NCBI RefSeq assembly: GCF_040253585.1
Contig: NZ_JBELAU010000005.1
Span: forward strand, 124,001-188,000
Length of the DNA: 64,000 nucleotides
Direction: 5' to 3'
Origin: Emticicia sp040253585
GTDB lineage: Bacteria > Bacteroidota > Bacteroidia > Cytophagales > Spirosomataceae
The notes beneath the pieces were generated by a model that did not search any database, was not told the DNA's origin, and was given only the letters and a program-made list of their open reading frames with translations. Both the position numbers and the translations under genes were made by a program. Below are positions 45,664 through 54,382 of the stretch, piece after piece; position 1 is the stretch's first letter; the number at the start of each line of letters is the position of its first letter.

Positions 45664-45692
45664 AAAAAGCAAGAGAAAATCTCTTGCTTTTT
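45664..45692. terminator. Bidirectional terminator after the esterase gene
   Basis: AGCAAGAGA (45668-45676) and TCTCTTGCT (45680-45688) with a 3-nt loop, flanked by A and T runs. It also serves the converging oxidase gene cluster. Confidence 0.92.
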
Positions 45693-45713
45693 CCAACCTA
45701 AACCTAATAAATT

Positions 45714-46421
45714 CTAATGACAAAACGGAATATTTGATAAATCAATATTCTGCTTAATAATATGTGGGAACGAAATAATTAAGCCTCTAAAAATTAACCA
45801 TAAGCCGATTAATGAATACGTAATGGGAATTAGTTTTGGAAGTTTTGAACCGAATGTTTTTCTTAGCCAAGTTGCCCCCAAACTCACCCCCAACATCATC
45901 GGTAATGTACCTAAACCGAACAAAAACATAAATAACATTCCATCAGTAAGTGCTTCAGTGAGAAATGCTCCACTTAATGCCGCATAAACCAATCCACAAG
46001 GCAAAAAGCCATTTAAAACACCAAACGAGAATTGTGTAGTCAGTGAATGTTTTTTTAAAAGCTTTGATAATGTCCCTTTTATATAGTTTGTAAAGCCAAA
46101 TACATAATTATTCAGGCTGAGTTTTTGCTGCCAAGTTTTGGGTAAAAATACGCCAATCAAAATCAAAGCACCCAAAAGTATAGAGAGTGACTTTTGCGAC
46201 ATAAAGTAAGTGGTACTTTCACCTATAAAACCTACAAATAAGCCAAGAATCGAATAAGTCAACAATCGCCCAACGTTATATAATACTCTTCCTGCGATAA
46301 ATTTCCAGCGTTTGGAAGTATCGGCGGGTAACATCATGGCGATTGGCCCGCACATACCAACGCAGTGCAAACTACCAATAAAGCCCATTATGAATGCTGA
46401 GTAAAACATATTTTTAGACAA
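45714..46421 (-). CDS. TauE/DsbD-like membrane protein of the cbb3 cluster
   Basis: 235 residues, six hydrophobic helices. The first carries GFIGSLHCVGMCGP with a C-x3-C pair (C20, C24), the mark of the DsbD_2-type family found with cbb3 oxidase genes, and FGVLNGFLPCGLVYAAL repeats the pattern in the second half. Such proteins are annotated as sulfite exporters, but the Cys pair and position after fixH suggest copper or redox transfer during oxidase assembly. Last gene of the - strand oxidase operon. Confidence 0.85.
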   Translation of the reverse strand: MSKNMFYSAFIMGFIGSLHCVGMCGPIAMMLPADTSKRWKFIAGRVLYNVGRLLTYSILGLFVGFIGESTTYFMSQKSLSILLGALILIGVFLPKTWQQKLSLNNYVFGFTNYIKGTLSKLLKKHSLTTQFSFGVLNGFLPCGLVYAALSGAFLTEALTDGMLFMFLFGLGTLPMMLGVSLGATWLRKTFGSKLPKLIPITYSLIGLWLIFRGLIISFPHIIKQNIDLSNIPFCH

Positions 46422-46445
46422 GATATATTAGACAAAAGATATTAG

Positions 46446-46490
46446 ACAAAAGACAAGAGAACGCATTTCAAAAAATCTTTTGTCTTTTGT
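46446..46490. repeat. AGACAAAAGATATT repeats with inverted copy between fixH and the TauE-like gene
   Basis: ACAAAAGACAAGAGA (46446-46460) and TCTTTTGTCTTTTGT (46476-46490) are near-perfect complements, and ATATTAGACAAAAG is tandemly repeated from about 46424. The gap RNA could form one long hairpin. Confidence 0.7.
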
Positions 46491-46501
46491 ATCATTTCTG
46501 A

Positions 46502-46939
46502 TTACAAAGTCATTTTTTCTTCTTTGTAATATCCTTTGCCGTCTTTATTCCACGATACTTTTACCACCCACAAACCTCGGTCGAGATTTGCTACTGGAAT
46601 TGATTGACTTTCGGTATTGGCAATGTCGAGATTTAAAGAAAAGTCTTTACGTGCATCGGCTGGGCGATAGAAATTAATTTTACCCGTTGAGCCAATTGAC
46701 TCTTTCGGAAAATCTAACTTAACAGTCTTGCTTTCAGATACATAATCAAATTTCAATTGTGTAGAAAGTTGATTTGTGTTATTCATCTGGTCGATGTTAT
46801 CTTGATACGCCAATTCTTTTTGGTAATAATCTTGACTAACCAAATGAATATCGTCTTGTTGAAGGCATTTCCAGACTAAAAAGCCCATAAAACCAACAAA
46901 ACTTAAATAAACGATTGCTATTTTTTTTCCCCAGTTCAT
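46502..46939 (-). CDS. fixH: FixH/CcoH family cbb3 oxidase assembly protein
   Basis: 145 residues with one N-terminal membrane helix (about 8-25), then a periplasmic beta domain starting at SQDYYQKELAYQ, a motif typical of FixH, and ending in LDRGLWVVKVSWNKDGKGYYKEEKM. It interacts with the CcoI copper pump and stabilises the oxidase complex. It lies between ccoG and the TauE-like gene. Confidence 0.9.
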   Translation of the reverse strand: MNWGKKIAIVYLSFVGFMGFLVWKCLQQDDIHLVSQDYYQKELAYQDNIDQMNNTNQLSTQLKFDYVSESKTVKLDFPKESIGSTGKINFYRPADARKDFSLNLDIANTESQSIPVANLDRGLWVVKVSWNKDGKGYYKEEKMTL

Positions 46940-47064
46940 TTTTTTTGAATTAAGAATGGAGAATTAAGAATTAAAAATTAGAAAAATCGTTAAATTTTTG
47001 AACTTCCGAGTGCAAAAAAACATATCATTCTTAATTCTCAATTCTTAATTCTTAATTAATTAAA
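46940..47064. repeat. Degenerate AATTAAGAAT repeats forming an inverted pair between ccoG and fixH
   Basis: AATTAAGAATGGAGAATTAAG-type words at about 46947-46975 are mirrored by ATTCTTAATTCT words at about 47028-47055. The arms are imperfect but long enough to form a large hairpin in the transcript. Confidence 0.7.
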
Positions 47065-48486
47065 CTACTCCGCTGGCCCTAAGAAGTTGGTTTTTACGGT
47101 TTCTACGAGCGTATTACCGTTATAAACTTCAATTTTTAGTGGCGTTTTTATTTCTGTGACCTTATTTCTTGGCATATCTAAGAAAAATACGGCATCAGTT
47201 CGGCCTTGCATTGGCACATTGAGTATCCCGCCTTGAATGCGTATAGTACCCTTATTATCAGCCACTTTGAGTGTCAGTTGAATTGGTTCAGAAGTTTTAT
47301 TGATAAACTGAACATTATATAAATTACTGATAATTCCGTTTGGTTGCTCCTGATACATTTGCCCAGGTACACGCATAATTGTGGTTTCGACCATTGAGCG
47401 ATTTATCAATAAAAATGCTTCAACCGCAACCAAAAGCACCAAAACAACCGAATAAGCATAAGCCCTGACCGACATTTTGAATGGTGTACGTTTTTCAATA
47501 CTTTCTTGAGATGCGTATTTGATAAGCCCAGTTGGTTTATCAACTTTTATCATTACTTCATCGCAAGCATCAATACAAGCTGTACAGTTGACACATTCGA
47601 GCTGAGTTCCGTTACGAATATCAATTCCTGTTGGGCAAACTTGCACACATAATGCACAATCAATGCAATCTCCGTGTTTTTGACCATTAACTTTTTCAGG
47701 ATTTTTTGTAAGCTTACCTCTTGGTTCGCCACGCACGAAATCGTACATAATGGCCATTGTACTACGACCCATCAAAACCCCTTGCAAACGACCATACGGA
47801 CAAATGGCGATACACACCTGCTCACGCAAACGAGTAAAAACAAAGTAAAATAGAGCAGTAAAAACAATGATTCCGATAAAGCCCGACCAGTGTTCAGCGG
47901 GTGAAACCTTTACAATATTGATGGTTTCTTCGATTCCGATGATGTAAGCCATTGTGAAATGGGCAATAATCACCGAAAAAACAATATATATAAAATGCTT
48001 GAGCGTCTTCTTTCTAATTTTTTCGGAAGTCCACGGACCGCTGTCGAGTTTGTGTTGTTGACGTGCGTCACCCTCAATCCAGTATTCTATTTTGCGGAAA
48101 ATCATTTCCAAGAAAACTGTTTGTGGACAAGCCCAGCCACACCAAAAACGGCCATAAACTACCGTAAAGAGAATGATAAATACAAAAAAAGTAATCATTC
48201 CTATACCAAACAACACAAAATCTTGAGGAAAGAAAGGTTGACCAAAAATCACAAACTTTCTCTCAAAAATATTCATCATTAAAAGCGGTTGACCACCAAT
48301 TTTGATGAAAGGAACAGAAAAGAAAATCGTTAGAAAAATAATTGTAGCAATGATTCTTTTGTTATGAAAACTTCCCTTTGGTTTTTTAGGATGTAACCAA
48401 ATGCGTTTTCCGTTGGCATCTACCGTGGCTATTGTATCACGGAATTCTTCTTCATAAAACTCTTCGATAGTTGATGATGTATTCAT
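47065..48486 (-). CDS. ccoG: Cytochrome c oxidase accessory protein CcoG
   Basis: 473 residues. Several membrane helices in the first half, CGWACPQTVFLEMIFRKIEYW, and two [4Fe-4S] ferredoxin sets CIDCALCVQVCP and CVNCTACIDACD; a C-terminal Ig-like domain (about 375-470) faces the periplasm. CcoG reduces Cu(II) for insertion into the cbb3 oxidase. It follows ccoP on the same strand. Confidence 0.95.
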   Translation of the reverse strand: MNTSSTIEEFYEEEFRDTIATVDANGKRIWLHPKKPKGSFHNKRIIATIIFLTIFFSVPFIKIGGQPLLMMNIFERKFVIFGQPFFPQDFVLFGIGMITFFVFIILFTVVYGRFWCGWACPQTVFLEMIFRKIEYWIEGDARQQHKLDSGPWTSEKIRKKTLKHFIYIVFSVIIAHFTMAYIIGIEETINIVKVSPAEHWSGFIGIIVFTALFYFVFTRLREQVCIAICPYGRLQGVLMGRSTMAIMYDFVRGEPRGKLTKNPEKVNGQKHGDCIDCALCVQVCPTGIDIRNGTQLECVNCTACIDACDEVMIKVDKPTGLIKYASQESIEKRTPFKMSVRAYAYSVVLVLLVAVEAFLLINRSMVETTIMRVPGQMYQEQPNGIISNLYNVQFINKTSEPIQLTLKVADNKGTIRIQGGILNVPMQGRTDAVFFLDMPRNKVTEIKTPLKIEVYNGNTLVETVKTNFLGPAE

Positions 48487-48574
48487 TTTGTTTTTATAGA
48501 GGTTCGGCGTTGCGTTTGTTGTGCCGAATAAAACCCCAACCCTTTACCTACAAGCAAAGGGTTGGGAGTAGGTT

Positions 48575-49363
48575 TTATTTAACTGCTGACGAATCAGTAG
48601 CTATTTTGTCTCCTTGCGGAGCTTTTGCATTTGGCGGATTTGTACCCGCAATCGACATTATATAGTTCGATACATCTTGCATTTCGTTTGGTTTCAAGGT
48701 AGCTTTCCAAGCAATCATACCTTTTTCTGGAACACCATTTTTAATGGTTTTGAAAACATCGCTGATAGTTCCACCGTGCAACCAGTATTCGTCAGTAAGG
48801 TTTGGTCCAACTCCACCTTCACCCGCTGCACCATGACAAGCGACGCATTTTCCTGTAAAAATCTCTTTGCCTTTGGCTACAACTTTTGCATCAGAAACTA
48901 AGAGTTTTACCGTTTTTTCGTCAATACTATTCGCATTTTTAGCTTGGTATTCTTCTATTTGCTTCTCAGCCACGGCTACTTCATTTAAATATTCTTCCTC
49001 CTGTGAAGGGCTTGAATACCAAACGTGATAATCGAGCAGGTAGAAAACAGCAAATACAATCGTAGCGTAGAAAAGATATTTCCACCAAGGTGGAAGGTGA
49101 TTGTCAAGCTCCCTAATTCCATCATAATTGTGATTCAATAAAATCACTTCTTCTTTTTCCAAAGGCACTGCCCCTGTTAAGCCTTTCCACCAAGTATTGA
49201 AGCTAAATGCTTCGATGATTTTACCACTTCGCTCGGCATCAATTTGTTTTAAGGCACGGAAAATTCCGAACACTACAAACAAAATGACGATTGCAAAAAT
49301 GACGAGAGTTACCAATACCAAGAATAGAATCAATTCATCTCCTGTTTTGAATGATAAGTTCAT
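48575..49363 (-). CDS. ccoP: cbb3 cytochrome c oxidase subunit CcoP (single heme)
   Basis: 262 residues. Two membrane helices (about 10-35 and 94-112) around the family motif DGIRELDNHLPPWW, then one cytochrome c domain with C173-V-A-C176-H177 and the Met ligand probably M216 in PEKGMIAW. Proteobacterial CcoP has two c-type hemes; here only one CxxCH exists. It passes electrons to the CcoNO core. Confidence 0.93.
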   Translation of the reverse strand: MNLSFKTGDELILFLVLVTLVIFAIVILFVVFGIFRALKQIDAERSGKIIEAFSFNTWWKGLTGAVPLEKEEVILLNHNYDGIRELDNHLPPWWKYLFYATIVFAVFYLLDYHVWYSSPSQEEEYLNEVAVAEKQIEEYQAKNANSIDEKTVKLLVSDAKVVAKGKEIFTGKCVACHGAAGEGGVGPNLTDEYWLHGGTISDVFKTIKNGVPEKGMIAWKATLKPNEMQDVSNYIMSIAGTNPPNAKAPQGDKIATDSSAVK

Positions 49364-49455
49364 TTATGACAATTTTAATGATTAATAATTTGTTTTTAGT
49401 CGATGGTCCACGGACGAAAGTCGATAGTTTAGTCCAGACCCCGATTCTTGAAAAC

Positions 49456-49620
49456 CTATTTTTCGTTGTCGAAAGGAAGGTTTTCCATGTGCTTTACATA
49501 TTTTTTGTCTGCTTTAAAAACCCAAAAACCGAGTGCAGTAAAAAAAACAAAAAATACAACTAATGAGAAGATGGGAAATATTGAAACCCCTTCTATGCTA
49601 TTTAATGCGTTTCTGAACAT
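49456..49620 (-). CDS. ccoQ: cbb3 oxidase small subunit CcoQ
   Basis: A 54-residue frame starting MFRNALNSIEGV with one membrane helix (about 14-35, FPIFSLVVFFVFFTALGFWV) and a C-terminal tail with KADKKYVKHMENLP. Size, single helix and place between ccoNO and ccoP identify it as CcoQ/FixQ, which stabilises the complex. Confidence 0.88.
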   Translation of the reverse strand: MFRNALNSIEGVSIFPIFSLVVFFVFFTALGFWVFKADKKYVKHMENLPFDNEK

Positions 49621-49636
49621 AGTTTTATTTGTTTAT

Positions 49637-49694
49637 TAGTCCACTGTCGATGGTTGATAGTCATCGAATTTATTTCCCTATTGACAGTGGACTA
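49637..49694. repeat. 12-bp inverted repeat between ccoNO and ccoQ
   Basis: TAGTCCACTGTC (49637-49648) pairs perfectly with GACAGTGGACTA (49683-49694); GATG and CATC pair inside. Related GTCGATGGTCCA words occur at 49399-49435 between ccoQ and ccoP. Confidence 0.75.
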
Positions 49695-49704
49695 TTGACT
49701 AAAG

Positions 49705-51882
49705 TCATTTTACTGCTGTTTGCTCTTTCTTGATGTCAGTACCCATACGTTGTAGGTAGGCAATCAAAGCGATGATTTCTTTGTCTCCTTTTGCTGTGAT
49801 TTTGGCATCGGCCAAAGATTTTACGATACCTTCTGCTTGAGCTTCGGCATTAGCGATTGCTTCATCTTCAAAGCCTTCTGGGTATGGAACACCCAAAGTC
49901 CGCATGGCATTTATTTTATCCGGTAATTGATTTTTATTGTATTTATCTGATAATAACCAAGGGTAGGTAGGCATAATCGAACCAGGCGACATTGTTTGTG
50001 GGTCCATCATGTGGTTGTAGTGCCAGCTATCTGGATATTTACCACCAACACGGTGCAAATCTGGCCCAGTACGCTTAGAACCCCACTGGAACGGGTGGTC
50101 GTAAACGAACTCACCTGCTTTTGAGTATTCTCCGTAACGCTCAGTTTCAGAACGGAATGGACGAATCATTTGAGAGTGACAAGTATAACAACCTTCACGG
50201 ATGTAAATATCACGACCTTCGAGTTCGAGCGGTGTGTATGGTTTTACTGATGCAATAGTCGGAATGTTTGATTCAACCAACCACGTTGGAATAAACTCAA
50301 CAGCCCCACCAATGATAACAGCAACTAAAGATAATAACATGAACATCACTGGTTTACGCTCAACAACTGAGTGCCATCCTTCGCCAGTAATCGTAACATT
50401 TTTAACCAACACTGGAGCTTCATCATATTCGTCAGCTACAAAACTTCCTTGACCAGCGGTTTTGATTAAGTTATAAATCATGATGAATGTACCAATCAAA
50501 TAAAGTAATCCACCGAAGGCACGCATGGCGTAAAGCGGAATCAATTGAGTTACGGTTTCTAAGAAGTTAGGATAAGCCAAGAATCCTTCTTTTGTAAACT
50601 CTTTCCACATCAAACTTTGCGTGAAACCTGCCCAATACATTGGCAATGTCCAGAACAAAATACCGAGTGTTCCTACCCAAAAGTGCGTATTTGCGAGTGA
50701 TAATGAGTATATTTTGGTTTTCCACATTCTTGGTACCATCCAGTAGAGCATACCAAAAATCATGAATCCGTTCCAGCCTAAACCACCTACGTGAACGTGA
50801 GCAATTGTCCAGTCAGTAAAGTGAGAAATTGCATTTACGTTTTTCAACGATAACAATGGGCCTTCAAAAGTTGCCATACCATAAGCAGTAACCGCAACCA
50901 CGAAGAATTTTAAAACTGGGTCTTCACGCACCCTATCCCAAGCACCACGAAGTGTCAAGAGACCATTCAACATACCACCCCAAGATGGAGCGATGAGCAT
51001 GATTGAGAACACTGTACCCAAACTTTGAGCCCAATCAGGCAACGAAGAATAAAGCAAGTGGTGAGGTCCAGCCCAGATATATAAGAAAATAAGTGACCAG
51101 AAGTGAATAATTGATAATTTATAAGAGAAAACTGGGCGATTAGCTGCCTTTGGCATGTAATAGTACATCAAACCTAAAAACGGAGTGGTCAAGAAAAACG
51201 CAACCGCATTGTGGCCATACCACCACTGAACGAGGGCATCTTGTACACCCGCATAAAGCGAGTAACTTTTTGTCCAAGAGATTGGTAATTCAAACGAGTT
51301 TACGATGTGAAGCATCGCAACAGTGATGAAAGTAGCAATATAAAACCAAACTGCTACATACATGTGTCGCTCACGGCGTTTGATAATTGTACCAATCATG
51401 TTGATGCCAAAAACTACCCATATCAAGGCAATCGCAATATCAATCGGCCATTCTAACTCGGCATATTCTTTTGATGTGGTGATACCAAGTGGTAAAGTAA
51501 TTGCTGCCGCCAAAATAATTGACTGCCAACCCCAAAAGTGTATCCAACTTAATAGTCGGTTAAACATCGGTGTTTTCAATAATCTTGGCATTGAATAATA
51601 GATACCCGCAAACATGGCATTGCCGACGAATGCAAAAATGATGGCATTGGTATGCAGCGGACGAATACGACCAAAAGTGGTGTACGGAATTCCGAAATTG
51701 GCAGTTGGCCAAAACAATTGGGTAGCCGCTGTAAGACCAACCAACATTCCGACAACACCAAAAATGACGGCCGCAATCATAAAGGCTTTTACAACTTTAT
51801 TGTCGTAATAAAAACCTTCTAATGCACCCCCACCCCCTGAATGAGAGTCGCTACTGAAAAAAGGTTTGGCAAATAATCGCAT
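49705..51882 (-). CDS. ccoNO: Fused cbb3 oxidase subunits CcoN and CcoO
   Basis: 725 residues. Residues 1-490 are CcoN: about 13 membrane helices and the heme and CuB histidines (for example in HTNAIIFAFVGN, WWYGHNAV, AGPHHLLY, WTIAHVHVGG). Residues about 510-715 are CcoO with one more helix and a c-type heme site C565-Y-T-C568-H569 followed by QMIRPFRSE. The fusion of catalytic and cytochrome subunits in one chain is known from Bacteroidota. High-affinity terminal oxidase for low-oxygen respiration. Confidence 0.97.
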   Translation of the reverse strand: MRLFAKPFFSSDSHSGGGGALEGFYYDNKVVKAFMIAAVIFGVVGMLVGLTAATQLFWPTANFGIPYTTFGRIRPLHTNAIIFAFVGNAMFAGIYYSMPRLLKTPMFNRLLSWIHFWGWQSIILAAAITLPLGITTSKEYAELEWPIDIAIALIWVVFGINMIGTIIKRRERHMYVAVWFYIATFITVAMLHIVNSFELPISWTKSYSLYAGVQDALVQWWYGHNAVAFFLTTPFLGLMYYYMPKAANRPVFSYKLSIIHFWSLIFLYIWAGPHHLLYSSLPDWAQSLGTVFSIMLIAPSWGGMLNGLLTLRGAWDRVREDPVLKFFVVAVTAYGMATFEGPLLSLKNVNAISHFTDWTIAHVHVGGLGWNGFMIFGMLYWMVPRMWKTKIYSLSLANTHFWVGTLGILFWTLPMYWAGFTQSLMWKEFTKEGFLAYPNFLETVTQLIPLYAMRAFGGLLYLIGTFIMIYNLIKTAGQGSFVADEYDEAPVLVKNVTITGEGWHSVVERKPVMFMLLSLVAVIIGGAVEFIPTWLVESNIPTIASVKPYTPLELEGRDIYIREGCYTCHSQMIRPFRSETERYGEYSKAGEFVYDHPFQWGSKRTGPDLHRVGGKYPDSWHYNHMMDPQTMSPGSIMPTYPWLLSDKYNKNQLPDKINAMRTLGVPYPEGFEDEAIANAEAQAEGIVKSLADAKITAKGDKEIIALIAYLQRMGTDIKKEQTAVK

Positions 51883-52011
51883 AAGATTTGGTTTATGGTA
51901 GATAGTTAAAAACTGAGGTATGAGACTTGAGATATGAGAATCATTAATTCATTCTAAATTCTACTCTCTGAAATTCTTATATCTTTTAATATCATGGTGT
52001 AAAATTACAAG

Positions 52012-52043
52012 CAGACCCCAGCCAAAAACATGACTGAGGTCTG
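52012..52043 (-). terminator. Hairpin downstream of the 135-residue gene
   Basis: CAGACC-C-CAG and CTG-A-GGTCTG form a stem with one mismatch and a 12-nt loop, followed on the - strand by CTTGTAATTTT. A terminator is plausible, though the T run is interrupted. Confidence 0.45.
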
Positions 52044-52051
52044 AAGAAAAC

Positions 52052-52065
52052 ATGATTAAAATCAT
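52052..52065. promoter_or_regulatory. CRP/FNR-like palindrome ATGAT-TAAA-ATCAT upstream of ccoNO
   Basis: Perfect 5-4-5 palindrome. Its centre lies 32 bp upstream of a -7-like box on the - strand (52023-52030), the spacing of a class II activation site near -41. A half match ATGAC-N4-GTC lies at 52030-52041. The palindrome falls 4 bp beyond the stop codon of the upstream gene. Confidence 0.45.
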
Positions 52066-52069
52066 AATA

Positions 52070-52477
52070 TCAGTTGAGCGATGGAGCTGGCTCATAAGTA
52101 GCAATAAATTTGCGGAAACTAAACTTTGTTTCACGATAATCTGACTCAAAATATTTCATTTCATCGTTGAGATAAGCACGGTCTTTTCGTTGCTCTCCAT
52201 CCAAAATATTATCTTCTTTTACACCCTGAGCAACTTCTTTTTCAATAACACTTAATTCTTCAAGTAAACGTTTGGTTAATCGTTGAAAATGGTGAAACTG
52301 TTTCACAAATTCTGCTACCATAAGCGAATCACGCGATTGAGAAATAGTTTTGGTTTTGTATTCGTCGAGGGTTTTCAAGAAAAAAGTGGCTTCTTGTGCA
52401 ACTAATTCGAGTTCATTTCGCCATAATTTATGCTCAAAATGAGCGTGATTCAATTGATTTAGTTTAGAAGTTGTCAT
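52070..52477 (-). CDS. Helical hypothetical protein in the cbb3 cluster
   Basis: 135 residues, strongly helical, no membrane span or signal peptide. His-rich near the start (NHAHFEHKLWRNELE) and again at KQFHHFQRL, which could bind metal, but no known motif fits. It lies between a universal stress gene and ccoNO on the same strand. I do not recognise the family. Confidence 0.65.
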   Translation of the reverse strand: MTTSKLNQLNHAHFEHKLWRNELELVAQEATFFLKTLDEYKTKTISQSRDSLMVAEFVKQFHHFQRLTKRLLEELSVIEKEVAQGVKEDNILDGEQRKDRAYLNDEMKYFESDYRETKFSFRKFIATYEPAPSLN

Positions 52478-52510
52478 AATATTTTTATCTGTTTTGAGTT
52501 CAATATGACC

Positions 52511-52559
52511 AAACCTATAAGGTTTTGAACGGTGCGATGTTTCGCAACCACATAGGTTT
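52511..52559. repeat. Nested inverted repeat between two stress-cluster genes
   Basis: AAACCTAT (52511-52518) pairs with ATAGGTTT (52552-52559), and inside it GGTGCGA (52531-52537) pairs with TCGCAACC (52542-52549) with one bulge. It could be a repeated palindromic element or a terminator without a T run. Confidence 0.65.
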
Positions 52560-52571
52560 TATAAATTTTTA

Positions 52572-53429
52572 TCAGAAAGTAACAATCTCTGCTTCATTGA
52601 TAAATGGTGCTGGCACTTCATCATAAATACTAAGCAAAGGAACTGATGGATGATAAGCAAACTTGCGAGTGACGCTTCGATTGAAAATAACATCTAAAAA
52701 TGAATGATGACGAGAAACCATCACCAGCAGGTCGGCACGGTGAATTTCCAAAAACTCTTTAATACCTTTCTCTACATCAGCATTTTTAATGTAAAAATCA
52801 TTGACTTTTACATCGCTGAAATAATTATGGTATTCGTATTTTGCCAAGCCATCGAATTCGTCTGCCGATTGATTATCTTTTAAGACAGTCAAGAGTGTTA
52901 ATTGTGCATCTTTTTGTGCGAGCAAATCTTTGAGATTATCAAAAACTTTCAAATCACTCACTTCATTATAATCAACGGCCATTGCCACATTTTTAATTGG
53001 GGTAATTGGCGTATTGTTAGGAATAATAAGTGTATTTGCCTTAACATTGCGTACAACATCAGTAGCTACACTCCCAAATAAAAGATTATTCCCTACACCA
53101 CTTGCTCCCAAAACTACCAAATCGTATTGGTTTGTCTGATTCAAAATCTCAATAGCACTCGCTGTTGAAACTGGCATATACTCTGCCCGAAATGTATGAA
53201 GAGACTCATTATCAAACTGTTTCAACCCTTTCATGAAACCTCCCATCAGATTTTCGGCATTTACTTTCAAATCATCTAAGACATACATGGCTATTTCGGG
53301 TTGAGTATTGGTTGTGTAGGTATTTAACAACGTAAACTCACAGGCTGTATCGCTAAACATTGCCAAGGCATAGTGAATAGCTCTTTCAGATGCTCTGGAA
53401 AAATCAGTTGGAAGCAGAATCTTTTTCAT
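52572..53429 (-). CDS. Tandem-domain universal stress protein
   Basis: 285 residues from the ATG at 53429 (MKKILLPTDFSRASE); an in-frame upstream Met at 53459 is unlike a USP start. Two UspA domains; the first has LGASG-x-G and a FGS ATP-loop end (LGASGVGNNLLFGS), the second keeps DLLVMVSR. It may bind ATP. It is placed inside the cbb3 cluster, in keeping with low-oxygen induction of such genes. Confidence 0.9.
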   Translation of the reverse strand: MKKILLPTDFSRASERAIHYALAMFSDTACEFTLLNTYTTNTQPEIAMYVLDDLKVNAENLMGGFMKGLKQFDNESLHTFRAEYMPVSTASAIEILNQTNQYDLVVLGASGVGNNLLFGSVATDVVRNVKANTLIIPNNTPITPIKNVAMAVDYNEVSDLKVFDNLKDLLAQKDAQLTLLTVLKDNQSADEFDGLAKYEYHNYFSDVKVNDFYIKNADVEKGIKEFLEIHRADLLVMVSRHHSFLDVIFNRSVTRKFAYHPSVPLLSIYDEVPAPFINEAEIVTF

Positions 53430-53538
53430 GGTGAAGCTAATTTTAGATTGATTAAACAAATTTAAATATCAACTTCTACTCAAAGCATGACCTGCATTTG
53501 GGGACAATATGATAGAAATCAGTTTGTTGAAATGAAAC

Positions 53539-54303
53539 CTAAAAAAACCTCTTTGCAATCTCATTATTGAGCGTTCTGGCTATTTCTTGAGCAGAAAATT
53601 CGAGTTTTAAGCCTTTGGGTTGCCCCACAACATCTTCAAGCAGGAAAATAATCACTTTGGTAGTTCCTGCTTTGCTTTCAATACCAATTTGGCGATCAAA
53701 TGCTTTCCAATCTGCAATCAATTTCAAGTGTCGTTGTGAAACTTTTTCTTCGATTGCCTTAAAGAATAGTTTTTGAGAAGCCTCATCTTGCTTGAAAATA
53801 TCTGATTCGAGCAGAAAACGTTTTTGTTTCAAATCATAAATTTCCCAATCTTGAGTTTCGCAACAAGGCGTTTCGGAGGTTTTACAGTTTCCTGCTTTCT
53901 GAAAAAATCCGAGAAGGTCGTTTTGAACAGCCGTGACATACGTCATTTTGTAGAAATAATGAAACGATGCAATATCAAGACATTCGTTGTCGCCATCACA
54001 CGTACCAAAAAAAGTCATTCCTGAAAGCCAATCATTTATATAATTCTGAACCGTAGTATCACTCAAACCACTAATAACTGCATGGCTGGTTTCCCATTTA
54101 CAGTCAAATTCTTTGTAATACTCGGTATATTTTACGTTTTTGACCGAAATTGATGTGTTTTTATTCTTGAAGATTTGAGTTTCGGGAACATTCAAAAATG
54201 CACTGTGCTTCTGTGCCGATGCTTCCGAATAAGAAAAAAATAGCACTAACATCATAGTGGTTAGTGCTATCGTGTAAACGCACTTCGAACCTGTTTGTTT
54301 CAT
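53539..54303 (-). CDS. Secreted cysteine-rich protein of unknown function
   Basis: 254 residues from the ATG at 54303, giving a signal peptide ending ASAQ (about residue 31). The mature protein has eight or so Cys (in FDCKWE, GTCDGDNECLD, GNCKTSETPCCET), which suggests disulphides, and an end resembling DUF3298-like domains (LLEDVVGQPKGLKLEFSAQEIA). Family assignment is uncertain. Its start codon and signal-peptide region carry two strong hairpins (listed separately). Confidence 0.72.
   Translation of the reverse strand: MKQTGSKCVYTIALTTMMLVLFFSYSEASAQKHSAFLNVPETQIFKNKNTSISVKNVKYTEYYKEFDCKWETSHAVISGLSDTTVQNYINDWLSGMTFFGTCDGDNECLDIASFHYFYKMTYVTAVQNDLLGFFQKAGNCKTSETPCCETQDWEIYDLKQKRFLLESDIFKQDEASQKLFFKAIEEKVSQRHLKLIADWKAFDRQIGIESKAGTTKVIIFLLEDVVGQPKGLKLEFSAQEIARTLNNEIAKRFF
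54241..54269. promoter_or_regulatory. 10-bp inverted repeat inside the signal-peptide coding region
   Basis: TAGCACTAAC (54241-54250) pairs perfectly with GTTAGTGCTA (54260-54269) across 9 nt, within codons 12-21 of the gene starting at 54303. Confidence 0.6.
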
Positions 54304-54328
54304 AAATAGCCTTGATTTATGAAACAAA
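54294..54328. promoter_or_regulatory. 14-bp perfect inverted repeat covering a start codon
   Basis: TTTGTTTCATAAAT (54294-54307) pairs with ATTTATGAAACAAA (54315-54328) around a 7-nt loop. The ATG of the secreted protein (54303-54301) lies in the 3' arm on the mRNA strand, so folding would hide it. Confidence 0.65.
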
Positions 54329-54382
54329 AGTCTTCAAAAGCCGAACAAAATTTATTGAGAAATATCACAGATAAAGATGACC

